Numbered from the stretch's first letter, positions 32,645-42,540 are shown. The stretch: 64,000 nt of DNA from Oscillospiraceae bacterium (GCA_015068455.1 SVKO01000006.1:1-64000), one strand, 5' to 3'. A program made the numbers and translations. Notes: generated by a model from the sequence alone, not told the origin.

Positions 32645-35293
32645 ATGGCGAAAGAACTCCAGAAGGTCTATGATCCCAGAGAGGTGGAGGGCCGGATCTA
32701 TCAGATGTGGATGGACAAGGGCTGCTTCAAGGCCGAACCCGATCCCGACAAGAAGCCGTTTTCCATCGTCATGCCGCCCCCCAACGTCACGGGCCAGCTG
32801 CACATGGGCCATGCCCTGGACTCCACCCTGCAGGATATCCTGATCCGCTTCAAGCGCATGCAGGGCTACAGCACCCTGTGGCTGCCCGGCACCGACCATG
32901 CCGGCATCGCCACCCAGATCCGCGTGGAGGAAGAGCTGCGCACCAAGGAGGGCCTGACCCGCTACGACCTGGGCCGCGAGAAGTTCCTCGAGCGCGTCTG
33001 GGACTGGAAAAACAAATACGGCTCGCGCATCGTATCCCAGCAGATGAAGCTCGGCACCAGCTGCGACTGGGACCGCGCCCGCTTCACCATGGACGACACC
33101 TGCGCCGCGGCCGTTCGCAAGACCTTCGTCGACCTGTATGAAAAGGGCCTCATCTATAAGGGCAGCCGCATCATCAACTGGTGCCCCCACTGCATCACCG
33201 CCCTGTCCGACGCCGAGGTCGAATATGTGGACAAGCCCGGCGCCCTCTGGCACATCCGTTATCCCCTGAGCGACGGCAGCGGCGATCTGGTGGTCGCCAC
33301 CACCCGTCCCGAAACCATGCTGGGCGACTCCGGCGTGGCCGTCAACCCCAACGACGAGCGCTATCAGCATCTGATCGGCAAGACCTGCATCCTGCCCATC
33401 GTGAACCGCGAGCTGCCCATCGTGGCCGATGAATACTGCGAGATCGAGTTCGGCACCGGCTGCGTCAAGATGACTCCGGCCCACGACCCCAACGACTTCG
33501 ACATCGGCCTGCGCCACAACCTCGAGGTCATCCGCGTCATCGCCGACGACGGCACCATGAACGAGCTGGCCGGCAAGTACGAGGGCATGGATCGCTATGA
33601 GTGCCGCGACGCCATCGTCAAGGATCTGGAAGAGGGCGGCTATCTGGTCAAGGTCGAGCCCTACAGCCACAACGTGGGCACCTGCTACCGCTGCCACAAC
33701 GACGTCGAGCCCCTGGTTTCCGCCCAGTGGTTCGTCAAGATGGCGCCCCTGGCCAAGGAGGCCATCCGCGTGGTCAAGGACGGCACCATCAAGTTCGTCC
33801 CCGAGCGGTTCACCAAGACCTATATCAATTGGATGGAGAACGTGCACGACTGGTGCATCTCCCGTCAGCTGTGGTGGGGCCATCAGATCCCCGTCTGGTA
33901 CTGCGACGACTGCGGCCACCAGAACGTGAGTTTCGAAGATCCCACCGAGTGCGCCAAGTGCGGCAGCAAGCATCTGACCCGCGATCCGGACGTGCTCGAC
34001 ACCTGGTTCTCCTCGGCCCTGTGGCCCTTCTCCACCATGGGCTGGCCGGATATGAATTCCAAGGATCTCAACTACTGGTATCCCACCTCCGTCATGGTAA
34101 CGGGCTACGATATCATCTTCTTCTGGGTCGCCCGCATGATCTTCTCCGGCATGGAGCAGATGAAGAAAGAACCCTTTGAGACTGTGTTCATCCACGGCCT
34201 GGTCCGCGACGACAAGGGCCGCAAGATGTCCAAATCTCTGGGCAACGGCATCGATCCCCTGGAGATGGCCGAGAAGTTCGGCGCGGACGCCCTGCGCTTC
34301 AACCTGATCACCGGCAACTCCCCCGGCAACGACATGCGCTTCTACGTGGAGCGCTGCGAGGCCATGCGCAACTTCGCCAACAAGATCTGGAACGCCAGCC
34401 GCTACGTGCTGATGAACCTGACCGTGGACGAGAACCGTCTGCCGGACGCGGGCGCCCTGGAGCTGGAGGACAAGTGGATCCTGTCCAAGCTCAACACGCT
34501 CATCAAGGAAGTCACCGAGAATCTGGACGCCTTTGAGCTGGGCGTGGCCTCCGCGAAGCTCTACGACTTTATCTGGGATACCTACTGCGACTGGTATATC
34601 GAGCTGACCAAGTCCCGCCTGTACGGCGAGGACGCGGAAGCGAAGGAGAACGCGCAGCGGGTGCTGGTGTATGTGCTCGATCAGATGCTGCGGCTGATGC
34701 ACCCCTTCATGCCCTTCATCACCGAGGAGATCTGGCAGGCCATCCCCCACGAGGGCGATACCCTGATCTGCGCCGACTGGCCTGTGTACCGCGACGAGCT
34801 GGCGTTCCCCGACGAGGAGGCCGCCATGGAGTCCGTGATGAACGCCATCCGCGCCGTGCGCAACCGCCGCGCCGAGATGAACGTGGCCCCGTCGAAGAAG
34901 TGCACCCTCTACGTCGCCACGGAGAAGGCCGACATCTTCCGCGCCGGCGAGGGCTATATCTGCCGCCTGGCCTATGCCGACGGCCTGATGGTGGACGCCG
35001 ACGCCCCCGCAGGTCACGAGGACATGGCCGAGTGCGTCACCACGGACGCGAAGATCTTCCTGCCGCTGAACCAGCTCGTGGACGTGGACAAGGAGTTAGA
35101 GCGCATCACCAAGGAAGAGGACAACGCCCGGAAGAATCTCGACCGAATCAACTCCAAGCTCCAGAACGCCGGCTTCCTCAACAAGGCGCCGGAGCAGGTG
35201 GTGAACGCCGAGCGCGAGCGTGCCGCGAAGCTGGAGCAGATGCTCGCCCAGCTGACCGACAGCCGCGCCAGACTGGAAAAACTGAAGAAATAA
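32645..35293 (+). CDS. valS: Valine--tRNA ligase
   Basis: An 882-aa class I synthetase of normal length. The HIGH motif appears as HMGH (53-56) after PPPNVTG, and KMSKS at about 527-531 ([14 protein letters not shown]). The editing (CP1) domain spans about 190-350 ([10 protein letters not shown], later PAHDPNDF), with a tryptophan-rich catalytic region. The C-terminal coiled coil ([15 protein letters not shown] to the end) is typical of bacterial ValRS. Preceded by its T-box leader. Confidence 0.98.
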   Translation: MAKELQKVYDPREVEGRIYQMWMDKGCFKAEPDPDKKPFSIVMPPPNVTGQLHMGHALDSTLQDILIRFKRMQGYSTLWLPGTDHAGIATQIRVEEELRTKEGLTRYDLGREKFLERVWDWKNKYGSRIVSQQMKLGTSCDWDRARFTMDDTCAAAVRKTFVDLYEKGLIYKGSRIINWCPHCITALSDAEVEYVDKPGALWHIRYPLSDGSGDLVVATTRPETMLGDSGVAVNPNDERYQHLIGKTCILPIVNRELPIVADEYCEIEFGTGCVKMTPAHDPNDFDIGLRHNLEVIRVIADDGTMNELAGKYEGMDRYECRDAIVKDLEEGGYLVKVEPYSHNVGTCYRCHNDVEPLVSAQWFVKMAPLAKEAIRVVKDGTIKFVPERFTKTYINWMENVHDWCISRQLWWGHQIPVWYCDDCGHQNVSFEDPTECAKCGSKHLTRDPDVLDTWFSSALWPFSTMGWPDMNSKDLNYWYPTSVMVTGYDIIFFWVARMIFSGMEQMKKEPFETVFIHGLVRDDKGRKMSKSLGNGIDPLEMAEKFGADALRFNLITGNSPGNDMRFYVERCEAMRNFANKIWNASRYVLMNLTVDENRLPDAGALELEDKWILSKLNTLIKEVTENLDAFELGVASAKLYDFIWDTYCDWYIELTKSRLYGEDAEAKENAQRVLVYVLDQMLRLMHPFMPFITEEIWQAIPHEGDTLICADWPVYRDELAFPDEEAAMESVMNAIRAVRNRRAEMNVAPSKKCTLYVATEKADIFRAGEGYICRLAYADGLMVDADAPAGHEDMAECVTTDAKIFLPLNQLVDVDKELERITKEEDNARKNLDRINSKLQNAGFLNKAPEQVVNAERERAAKLEQMLAQLTDSRARLEKLKK

Positions 35294-35303
35294 CTGACAT
35301 AAA

Positions 35304-35339
35304 AGCCGCTGCAAAACAAGCGTTTTGCAGCGGCTTTTT
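35304..35339 (+). terminator. valS terminator
   Basis: A 14-bp stem (AGCCGCTGCAAAAC / GTTTTGCAGCGGCT) followed by TTTT. Confidence 0.9.
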
Positions 35340-35377
35340 GCAGCAGGTATGGTGTGTCTGACGGCTGATGTCTATTC

Positions 35378-35452
35378 CGTAGGGGCGCATGCCTACATGC
35401 GCCCGCCACTGCCGGCCTGCATTCGGGCGGATGTGGGCATCCGCCCCTACGG
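35378..35452. repeat. Interspersed palindromic element
   Basis: A 75-bp imperfect palindrome bounded by CCGTAGGGGCG and CGCCCCTACGG, with inner parts (GCATGCCTACATGCGCCCGCC and GGGCGGATGTGGGCATCCGC) also partly complementary. The GTAGGGGCG ends recall a small repeat family that I associate with Oscillospiraceae genomes. No coding sequence lies in 35340-35610 apart from this. Confidence 0.65.
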
Positions 35453-35610
35453 TCGGGTTCGTCGGAGACCGCCGCGAAGCATCGTTGCCGATCTCCGGTA
35501 TCGGCGGCATGAGGCAAGATAAATGCACGCGAAGCGGGCAGAGAGGGGAGTTTGGGACATCATCACGCTTTACGGCGATTGCGTGGATGCAGCAAGCCGC
35601 GATATTTCTG

Positions 35611-36888
35611 CTATGCCACCGGGCCGATCTTGTCGGAGTAGTTCAGATACGCCTTCGTCTCCATGATCTCCACCAGGCGGCGGACCAGCTCGTACACGTC
35701 CTCGAAGCGGGTGTACTGGGCCACGGGGGCCAGGCGGATGACGTTGGGATAGCGGAAGTCCGGCACCACGTCGGCGGCCTTCAGGGCTTCGTTGATGCGC
35801 ACGGCGTCGTCATGCTCCAGGCAGACGTGGCCGCCGCGGCGGGCGTCTTCCCGGGGATTGCCCACGGTGAAGCCGTATCTGGCGAGCTCCGCGTCGATCA
35901 GCTCCATGAGATAGCGGGTGAGGGCCAGGGATTTTTCCCGGATCGCTTTCATTTCCACGCCGCTGTAGATCTCCAGCGCCCCGTCCACGCCCGCCATGGA
36001 CAGGATCGGGCCGGTGCCGGTCTGCCAGCCGCCGGCGCGCAGATCGTGCTCGAAGTCCGGCCGCAGCTCGAACTGGGTGTCCTTCCGGTTGCCCCACCAG
36101 CCGGACAGGCCGGGTTCCCGATCGAAATGCCTATGGTTGACGTACAGGCCCGCCGTGGCCCCGGGGCCGCCGGACAGATATTTGTAATTGCACCACACGG
36201 CAAAATCGCAGTCGATGTTTGCAAAATCGTGATCCACCGCGCCGATGGAATGGCACAGGTCAAAGCCGATCATGATGCCGCGGGAGTGCGCCTCGCGGCT
36301 CAGCCGCTCCATGTCCAGCAGCTGGGCGCTGCGGTAGAGCACCGAGGGAAGCAAAATCAGGGCCACGTCCGGAGTCATGGCCGCGATGATATCGTCCTCA
36401 TTGATCGTCTTGCCGTCCCGACTGGGCACGGTCACCAGGGCGTCGGCGGGATCGAGGCCCCGCAGCCGGATCTGACTGACCACGGCATAGCGGTCGGTGG
36501 GGAAGTTCAGCTCGTCCACCAGGATCTTATAGCGATCTTTTGTCGGCTTCCAGAAGGTGGCGACGCACTGATGCACGTTCAGCGTGGTGCTGGCGCAGAC
36601 GGTGACCTCCTCAGGGCGGGCGCCGATCAGACGGGCCAGCTTTTCGCCGATGCGGTCGTGGTAGAGGAAATAGTCGGTTTCCGCGCCGGTCCAGATGCCG
36701 ATGCCGTGAGTTTTCCAGTCGTCCATGGCCCGCTGTACAGCTTTCTCTGCGTCAACGGAGCACAGCCCCAGGGAGTTGCCGTCCATATAGATCCGCCCGG
36801 GCACGGTATAGAACCGGCCGCGCAGGGGAGCCAGAGAGTCCGCCCGGTCCAGAGCGCGGGCATAGTTGAGATCAAAAAGATTATTCAT
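35611..36888 (-). CDS. kynU: Kynureninase
   Basis: A 425-aa PLP enzyme that cleaves kynurenine to anthranilate and alanine. The PLP Lys lies in NYKYLSGGPG, with SVLYRSAQLLDM and FDLCHSIGAVDHDF as further family motifs. It begins MNNLFDLNYARALDRAD. The first 8 bp overlap the 3' end of the upstream gene (36881-37648). No tryptophan dioxygenase or other kynurenine-pathway gene is in the window, so it may use imported kynurenine or hydroxykynurenine. Confidence 0.93.
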   Translation of the reverse strand: MNNLFDLNYARALDRADSLAPLRGRFYTVPGRIYMDGNSLGLCSVDAEKAVQRAMDDWKTHGIGIWTGAETDYFLYHDRIGEKLARLIGARPEEVTVCASTTLNVHQCVATFWKPTKDRYKILVDELNFPTDRYAVVSQIRLRGLDPADALVTVPSRDGKTINEDDIIAAMTPDVALILLPSVLYRSAQLLDMERLSREAHSRGIMIGFDLCHSIGAVDHDFANIDCDFAVWCNYKYLSGGPGATAGLYVNHRHFDREPGLSGWWGNRKDTQFELRPDFEHDLRAGGWQTGTGPILSMAGVDGALEIYSGVEMKAIREKSLALTRYLMELIDAELARYGFTVGNPREDARRGGHVCLEHDDAVRINEALKAADVVPDFRYPNVIRLAPVAQYTRFEDVYELVRRLVEIMETKAYLNYSDKIGPVA

Positions 36889-37648
36889 TTATTACGCTCC
36901 TGTCTGTACGTACTTCGAGTCTTTCAAACAATTCATTCCACTCTTTCAGCATTTCATTGACAGATTCCTCAATGATTTGCCTGTGGAATGGCTGAATGAT
37001 GAAACAATAATACCGCAGAGATGTTTTTTTGAATTTCAGGCACAAGCCGGCTGCATCGGGAAATGACCCGGAACAGAGCAATTTCTCGTGCTGATCGAGG
37101 TAAAAACGATCTGGTTTTCGCGCTTTGTGCTGATAATAAATCAGGCTGGATCCGTTTTGATAATATCTTTGAAGCTCCTCCGGCAAAACGTATTTATTGC
37201 TCTTGGGTTTTTGCTTCGCGGAGGGGACGATCAGCCCGTTGTCCGGATCGACACATACGACGTCAAGACCGGAAAGCTTCTGATATGCCCCTTCATTCCA
37301 CCGCGCACGAATGAAATCTCTTTCTTGCTTTGACTTTTTGGAAAAATCCAGTGGTTCAGTCCAATAGACGGCGGGGATCAAATCAGGACATTCAAGGTTT
37401 TGTACTGTCCGTCCTTCTTTGAAAACGATTTCTCCCAATCTGTTCCACAGTTCCTGGTCGCAGTGACCATATAACGCTTTGTTTTTGGAATGATCCTTCA
37501 GATAATCTGTAAAACGCCCATCATCATTGTGATTCTCATCCGGCGTGAGATACCAATTCAGCCCTATGGAAAGGCCGCTCCTTGCCAGACAGCGCAACAG
37601 TCCCAGCTTGCTAAAATCTCCAATATCTCCGGAATATCGGTTCTGCAT
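36881..37648 (-). CDS. Conserved hypothetical protein with DPDNG motif
   Basis: A 255-aa protein I cannot assign to a function. It begins MQNRYSGDIGDFSKLGLLRC, a start seen in a scattered family of conserved hypothetical proteins, and has a central VVCVDPDNGLIVPS motif that recalls methyltransferase motif IV (DPPY) without matching it. The gene is AT-richer than kynU, with which it overlaps, and was probably acquired. It could be a small defence or nucleic-acid enzyme, but that is speculation. Confidence 0.65.
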   Translation of the reverse strand: MQNRYSGDIGDFSKLGLLRCLARSGLSIGLNWYLTPDENHNDDGRFTDYLKDHSKNKALYGHCDQELWNRLGEIVFKEGRTVQNLECPDLIPAVYWTEPLDFSKKSKQERDFIRARWNEGAYQKLSGLDVVCVDPDNGLIVPSAKQKPKSNKYVLPEELQRYYQNGSSLIYYQHKARKPDRFYLDQHEKLLCSGSFPDAAGLCLKFKKTSLRYYCFIIQPFHRQIIEESVNEMLKEWNELFERLEVRTDRSVINE

Positions 37649-37731
37649 TTTCTGTCACATCCTTGCAAACAAGACGTCGCAATTATCATAAAGTATTTCG
37701 AGAAAAAAAGGAAGAGCAATCGTAAAAAACA

Positions 37732-37760
37732 TTGACAAGCGAAGTACAACTTGTTATACT
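37732..37760 (+). promoter_or_regulatory. Promoter of the AbrB-ABC operon
   Basis: TTGACA (37732-37737), 17-bp spacer, TATACT (37755-37760). Confidence 0.85.
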
Positions 37761-37777
37761 TGTAGTAAAAGTATAAC
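37753..37777 (+). promoter_or_regulatory. Operator-like inverted repeat
   Basis: Perfect 9-bp arms GTTATACTT / AAGTATAAC with a 7-bp spacer cover the -10 box and start site. It is a probable autoregulatory site for the AbrB-type protein encoded just downstream. Confidence 0.65.
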
Positions 37778-37798
37778 TTGTGTAACGGAGGCGATACG

Positions 37799-38080
37799 AT
37801 GGAAAGAAAAGAACCCGACGGGAGATATATCTCCATGGTCAAGGTGGGGGAGAAGGGGCAGATCGTCATCCCCAAGGCAGCCCGGGCAATGTTCGACATC
37901 AAGCCCGGCAGCATGCTGGTGCTGCTGGCGGATTCGTCCCGGGGCATCGCGCTGATCAGCCCCGACCAGCCGGTGTTTTCCGCGATGATGAACATTGCCA
38001 CCGGCGCGGATCAGCCGGAGGATCCCGAAATGATGAGCTTTATGAAAGGGGGCGCGCCCGATGGCAACATTGTGGATTGA
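37799..38080 (+). CDS. AbrB/MazE/SpoVT-family DNA-binding protein
   Basis: A 93-aa protein with an N-terminal swapped-hairpin fold (MVKVGEKGQIVIPKAARAMF, then IKPGSMLVLL) typical of AbrB-like transition-state regulators. The C-terminal half is acidic and may oligomerise. Its last 20 bp overlap the ABC ATPase gene. With the inverted repeat on its promoter it most likely represses its own operon. Confidence 0.85.
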   Translation: MERKEPDGRYISMVKVGEKGQIVIPKAARAMFDIKPGSMLVLLADSSRGIALISPDQPVFSAMMNIATGADQPEDPEMMSFMKGGAPDGNIVD

Positions 38081-38903
38081 CGGCCTGTGCAAGAAATACC
38101 CTGCCTTTTATCTCGATCACGTGACCTTCGAGGTGGGCGAGGGGAAGATCATGGGCTTCGTGGGCCGCAACGGCGCGGGCAAGACCACGACCCTCAAATC
38201 CCTGTTCAACTACGTCCACCCCGACGAGGGGGAGGTCTATTTCTTCGGGCTGAATTTCCGCGACAACGAGGCGGAGATCAAATCCCGGGTGGGCTATGTG
38301 GGCAGCGACGGCAGCTACTATACCCAGAAGCGGATCAGGACCATCACCGGCGTGACAAAGACCTTCTATCCCGATTGGGATGAGAAGATCTATCAGGACT
38401 GCCTGCGCCGGTTTGGTCTGGACGAGAACAAGAAGCTCAAGGAGCTGTCCGAGGGCATGAAGGTCAAGTACCAGCTCACCCTGGCTTTGAGCCATCACGC
38501 CCAGCTGCTGGTGCTCGACGAGCCCACCTCCGGCCTGGACCCTGTCTCCCGGGACGACCTGCTGGACCTGTTCCAGGACCTGGTGGAGCGCGACGGCGTG
38601 AGCATCCTGTTTTCCACCCACATCACCAGCGATCTGGAGAAGTGCGCCGACGAGGTGACCTACATCCAGAACGGAAAAATCCTCTACACCGGCAAGCGCG
38701 ACGGCCTGACGCAGAAATACATTCTGCTGGAAGGCGAGACGGCCAAGCTCACCGAGCCGGAGCTGGGCAAGCTCATCGGTTACCGGGCCCATAAGGGCGA
38801 ATTCACCGCCATGATCCCCCGGACGCTGCAGGAGGAATTCTCGCATTTCACCGTCAAGGAGCCGACGATCGAGGACGTTATGGTCTATCTGGAAAGGGAG
38901 TGA
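38061..38903 (+). CDS. ABC transporter ATP-binding protein
   Basis: A 280-aa ATPase. Walker A is GRNGAGKT (35-42), the signature LSEGM, and Walker B LLVLDEPTSGLD. It resembles the ATPases of ABC-2 (antibiotic or bacteriocin type) exporters such as BcrA. It overlaps the AbrB gene and is 4 bp ahead of the permease gene, so the three genes form one operon. Confidence 0.92.
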   Translation: MATLWIDGLCKKYPAFYLDHVTFEVGEGKIMGFVGRNGAGKTTTLKSLFNYVHPDEGEVYFFGLNFRDNEAEIKSRVGYVGSDGSYYTQKRIRTITGVTKTFYPDWDEKIYQDCLRRFGLDENKKLKELSEGMKVKYQLTLALSHHAQLLVLDEPTSGLDPVSRDDLLDLFQDLVERDGVSILFSTHITSDLEKCADEVTYIQNGKILYTGKRDGLTQKYILLEGETAKLTEPELGKLIGYRAHKGEFTAMIPRTLQEEFSHFTVKEPTIEDVMVYLERE

Positions 38904-38907
38904 GCGC

Positions 38908-39555
38908 ATGGCTGAACTGATGAAAAAAGAGCTGAAGCTGGTGCTTCATCCGATGAATTTCGGTTTCCTGGCCCTCAGCGCCTTTCTGCTGATTCCGAAC
39001 TATCCCTATTATGTGACGTTTTTCTACACCACCCTGGGTATTTTCATGATGACCCAGACCGCCCGGGAAAACCGGGACATCTCCTATATGATGCGTCTGC
39101 CCATTGCCAAGCGGGATATGGTCAAGGCGAGGTTCATTACGGTGATGCTCATTGAATTGGCGCAGGTGTTGTGCTGCATCCCGTTTATGATCATTCGCAG
39201 CCGCTACGCCGAGCTCAACAACCCCGTGGGCATCGAGGCGAACATCGGCTTCCTGGGGATCTCCCTCATCATGCTGGGCGTGTTCCATCTGATTTTCCTG
39301 GCGGGCTTCTACAAGACGGCCGTCAACGTGGGCCTGCCCTTCATCTGGTCGTCCGTGGTCTTCTTCGTGATGGGCGCGATTGCCGAGATCGCCCTTCGGG
39401 TGATCCCGTATCTGCGCGATACCTGCGACTCCATGGCCGCGGCCATGCAGGTACGCCAGATCCCCCTGCTGATCGGAGGGCTCCTCGTCTACCTGCTGCT
39501 GACCTGGCTGGCATACCGGCTGAGCGTCAAACGCTTCGAGGCGCTGGATCTGTAA
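38908..39555 (+). CDS. ABC-2 type permease
   Basis: A 215-aa integral membrane protein with about six TM helices (for example LVYLLLTWLAYRLS at the C-terminus). It shows an ABC-2 transporter layout with a cytoplasmic loop TARENRDISYMMRLPIAKRD. It is probably the membrane partner of the preceding ATPase. The substrate is unknown; small peptides or antibiotics are plausible. Confidence 0.85.
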   Translation: MAELMKKELKLVLHPMNFGFLALSAFLLIPNYPYYVTFFYTTLGIFMMTQTARENRDISYMMRLPIAKRDMVKARFITVMLIELAQVLCCIPFMIIRSRYAELNNPVGIEANIGFLGISLIMLGVFHLIFLAGFYKTAVNVGLPFIWSSVVFFVMGAIAEIALRVIPYLRDTCDSMAAAMQVRQIPLLIGGLLVYLLLTWLAYRLSVKRFEALDL

Positions 39556-39560
39556 TAAAA

Positions 39561-39587
39561 AAGCCTTCCCCTCAAGGGGAAGGCTTT
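39561..39587 (+). terminator. Terminator of the AbrB-ABC operon
   Basis: An 11-bp stem (AAGCCTTCCCC / GGGGAAGGCTT) with a short T-run. Confidence 0.7.
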
Positions 39588-39623
39588 GGCGCTCTGACGA
39601 TGATACTTTTCTGAAACAAAACA

Positions 39624-39666
39624 GCCGGTTCCGGGTGTCGTTTGACACGCAGAACCGGCCTTTTTT
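39624..39666. terminator. Bidirectional terminator
   Basis: GCCGGTTC / GAACCGGC stem with a T-run on the plus side, at the 3' end of the minus-strand gene at 39665. Confidence 0.65.
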
Positions 39667-40282
39667 ATACGATCCATTGCTCCCCATCAGAAACGATTCG
39701 CTTTTGAGGAAACCTAAAAACATACACTGTATGATCGGTGTCTTTGCCATGAGCAGATAAGTTGCCAATCCAAAAGTATTCTGAAGCCGGAAGAATGTGA
39801 TATGCACCTTTATCCCAAAACGAGTAAGTCAGGTCAACGTCTTTATAGTAATACACAAATAAATACGTATAGTTTTCATCAAAATCTACGCCTGTCAAAT
39901 CACATTCAAAAAAGTGTTCCAGCAATTCTTTTGGTACTGGTTTCGTCGTATCTGGAAAACAATTGGTCCTCCAAATTGGATCGTATTTTTCATGATGGTC
40001 GTTACGGGAAGTATCAACGGCGCACACATATTCCAACGGAACATGTGTTCTCCCTCGCAAACTATGTATCAGCACAGACGCCTCGACAATCAAAACAGCG
40101 GTCAATATCAAAGCTGTCATCTTTTGAATACGCTTTTTCTTCAAACGCATTATTATTATCACGAAAAACAGCAAATAAACCCCGAATAAAACTGTCAGCA
40201 AGCAAAACCGAAGGAATAATCCACTTGGAGTAAGCGCTTCGGAATTATGAATTAGAATTCGTGCAATAAGCCAGGAAATCAT
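39665..40282 (-). CDS. Hypothetical two-helix membrane protein
   Basis: A 205-aa product with two N-terminal TM helices (about 22-46 and 55-73; FGVYLLFFVIIIMRL, TALILTAVLIVEASVLI) and an outer domain of about 125 residues rich in Tyr, Asp and Phe. No family is recognised. The gene is clearly more AT-rich than apbE beside it and may be horizontally acquired. Confidence 0.65.
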   Translation of the reverse strand: MISWLIARILIHNSEALTPSGLFLRFCLLTVLFGVYLLFFVIIIMRLKKKRIQKMTALILTAVLIVEASVLIHSLRGRTHVPLEYVCAVDTSRNDHHEKYDPIWRTNCFPDTTKPVPKELLEHFFECDLTGVDFDENYTYLFVYYYKDVDLTYSFWDKGAYHILPASEYFWIGNLSAHGKDTDHTVYVFRFPQKRIVSDGEQWIV

Positions 40283-40306
40283 CTTAATTCTCCCTCAGAT
40301 GTGTTT

Positions 40307-41305
40307 TTATTTTCTGATCACAGTATAACCGATCTCCGTTTCGATCTTGTCCTCCAGGCCTTCGGTGACGAGCATTTTGCCGTCGTCGGTGATGAGGACG
40401 CACTCGAAGTCGTCGGAGGATCGCCAGAAGTCCTCGGCTCTGGCCGGGCCCATGACGTACAGGGCGGTGGACAGGCCGTCGGCCAGGAAGCCGGAGTCCG
40501 CCACGATGGTGACGGAGCTGAGGCCGGATTTTGCGCTTTTGCCGGTGGCGGGGTCCATGATGTGGCTGAAGCGCTGCCCGTTCTCCTCAAAGTATCGCTG
40601 ATAACCGCCGGAGGTGACCACGGCGTTGGAGCCGGTCAGATTCAGGACGGCAACGGAGCGGGAGGGATCGGTGGGATCGGTGACGCCGACGCGCCAGGGA
40701 CTTCCGTCGGGCTTGGAGCCCACGGTCTGGATGTTGCCGCCCAGGGCCAGGATGCCGTTGACGCCGGCGTCGGTGAGTTGATTGGCGCACAGTTCCGCAG
40801 CGTATCCTTTGGCCACGGCGCCGAAGTCCAGGGCGGAACCTTGATCGAGCCGGAGCGTTTCGTTTTCCCGATGGATGTGCTGAACGCCGCAATATTGCAG
40901 GGTTTCGGCGATTTCGGCCTCCGAGGGAACGTGATACTCGCCTGTTGTAAAGCCCCAGAGCTTCACGACGGGGTAGACCGTGGGGTCCAGACATCCGCCG
41001 GTGCGGTCGCTCAGGGCCAGAGTCAAATTCAGCAGATCGATCACGACAGGGGAGGGGGTAAGGGATTCGCCGGCGTTCAGGCGGCTGACGTCATTTTCCG
41101 GCCGTGTGACGGACAGAGCAGCGTCCAGCGTGTTGATCTGCTGGATCAGCGTTTGGCCCAGCGATTGCGTCTGCTTTGCGCCGTACAGATGCACGGTCAT
41201 CACGGTGTCCATGGCGAAGAACTCCGTTTCATAATCCTCGGGCTTTGCAGTGCAGCCGGTAAAAAGCAGCAGTGCTGCCAGAAGAATCGCCAGCCGTCGT
41301 TTCAT
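40307..41305 (-). CDS. apbE: FAD:protein FMN transferase (ApbE), lipoprotein
   Basis: A 332-aa enzyme that attaches FMN to Thr residues of flavoproteins such as Rnf and Nqr subunits. The ATG at 41305 has GGGAGG upstream. A lipobox LFTGC near residue 18 anchors it outside the cell. ApbE motifs: FFAMDTVMTVHLYG, LDFGAVAKGYAAE, NGILALGGNIQ, HIMDPATGKSAK, and DGLSTALYVMG with the metal-binding Asp. No Rnf genes occur in the window. Confidence 0.93.
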   Translation of the reverse strand: MKRRLAILLAALLLFTGCTAKPEDYETEFFAMDTVMTVHLYGAKQTQSLGQTLIQQINTLDAALSVTRPENDVSRLNAGESLTPSPVVIDLLNLTLALSDRTGGCLDPTVYPVVKLWGFTTGEYHVPSEAEIAETLQYCGVQHIHRENETLRLDQGSALDFGAVAKGYAAELCANQLTDAGVNGILALGGNIQTVGSKPDGSPWRVGVTDPTDPSRSVAVLNLTGSNAVVTSGGYQRYFEENGQRFSHIMDPATGKSAKSGLSSVTIVADSGFLADGLSTALYVMGPARAEDFWRSSDDFECVLITDDGKMLVTEGLEDKIETEIGYTVIRK

Positions 41306-41405
41306 GCTGTCACCTCCCAGTCGTTTTTTATACTTTACCATGCCATGCCGGCTTCGTCAAACAAAATCGCCGCCGGGAGTCCGGCGGCGATTTGCGGTCG
41401 ACAGG

Positions 41406-42470
41406 TTATTCGGATTTTTCCTCCGGCTTGGGCTCGGCGGGGACGGCCACTGCGGTGGGTACGGGCCGGGACTTGGCATAGAGGGCCTCGCGTTTTGCCT
41501 TGCTCTTGCGCTTCGCGGAGCGCAGGATCAGCACAAGGATCAGCGCCAGCAGCGCCAGCAGGATCAGCGCGGGCAGGGCGCCGGCCAGGCCGATGAGGAT
41601 CGCCTGGACGAAGCGGACGAAGCCGTTCCAGCCGTCGGAGAGGGCGGAGCCCAGCTTCTCGCCGAAGGTGCGCTGGACGGGAACCACCGGCGTATAGATG
41701 GCCACCTCCTGCAGATTGAGGTTGATGCTGGAATAATCCACCTGGTTCTGCCAGTTGATGAGCTTGCGCTCGATGGCTTCGTACTCGTAGCGGACCTCGG
41801 TCAGCCGTTCCTCCAGCTCGATGAGGCTCTTGATATTGTCGGTTTTCTCCATCATGGCCAGAAGGCGCTCCTCCTGCACCTTCAGCGAGTCCTTGCGGGC
41901 TTCGGCGTCGGTGAACTGGGAGGTGATGTTCTCTGCGGAGGTGTTGGAGCTCAGCACATTGCCGAGGCTGCCGGACTGCTTGACGAAGGCGTCGAACTTG
42001 GCGCTGGGCACGCGCACCACATAGCTTGCGTTGCGGTCCACCAGGGAAGTGGTTCCGTCGGGGCGGTACTCGGTGCGGCCGTTGATGTTGGAGGATTCGA
42101 TGAATCCGCCGAACTCCTTGACCTTTGCATCCACGGCGGCGACGGCTTCGTCAAACTTGGTGGTTTCAATGTACATGTAGCCGGAATAGATGATTTTGTC
42201 AGCCAGCGACGGTTTTCCGTTGGCAGGCGCCTCGGAGGTCTCGGCGGTCAGATCCGATCCCTCCCCGGACGCTGCCAGGGCGTATTCCGCGCTCTCCTCG
42301 GCGGCGGGTTCCATGGGTTCAGCTTCGGCTTCGTAGGCGGGCTCCTCCGCCGCGGCATATTCCGCGCTGGCGGGTTCATCGGCGGATTTTGCGGCGCATC
42401 CGGCCAGAATGGTCAGAACCAGCACGAATGCGAAGAGCAGCGCGAGATTTCTGCGGGTGGTTGCTTTCAT
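41406..42470 (-). CDS. DUF4349-containing lipoprotein
   Basis: A 354-aa protein with an N-terminal lipobox (LTILAGC), an acidic Ala/Glu-rich linker, the DUF4349 domain (about 85-290; IIYSGYMYIETTKFDEAV, YVVRVPSAKFDAFV) with a coiled coil (EERLTEVRYEYEAIERKL), and a C-terminal TM helix (ALPALILLALLALILVLIL) with a basic tail. GGAGG lies upstream of the ATG. It may span or tether the envelope. The family's function is unknown. Confidence 0.85.
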   Translation of the reverse strand: MKATTRRNLALLFAFVLVLTILAGCAAKSADEPASAEYAAAEEPAYEAEAEPMEPAAEESAEYALAASGEGSDLTAETSEAPANGKPSLADKIIYSGYMYIETTKFDEAVAAVDAKVKEFGGFIESSNINGRTEYRPDGTTSLVDRNASYVVRVPSAKFDAFVKQSGSLGNVLSSNTSAENITSQFTDAEARKDSLKVQEERLLAMMEKTDNIKSLIELEERLTEVRYEYEAIERKLINWQNQVDYSSINLNLQEVAIYTPVVPVQRTFGEKLGSALSDGWNGFVRFVQAILIGLAGALPALILLALLALILVLILRSAKRKSKAKREALYAKSRPVPTAVAVPAEPKPEEKSE

Positions 42471-42540
42471 TATAATCCCCTCCAAATATTGGATTGATAC
42501 CTTTAAGACGAACCGGGAGGGGAAAAGTTCCGGATTTTTT

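Noticed and set aside
32363-35017. 884-codon minus-strand frame opposite valS
   Set aside because: Antisense shadow of an unambiguous valyl-tRNA synthetase.
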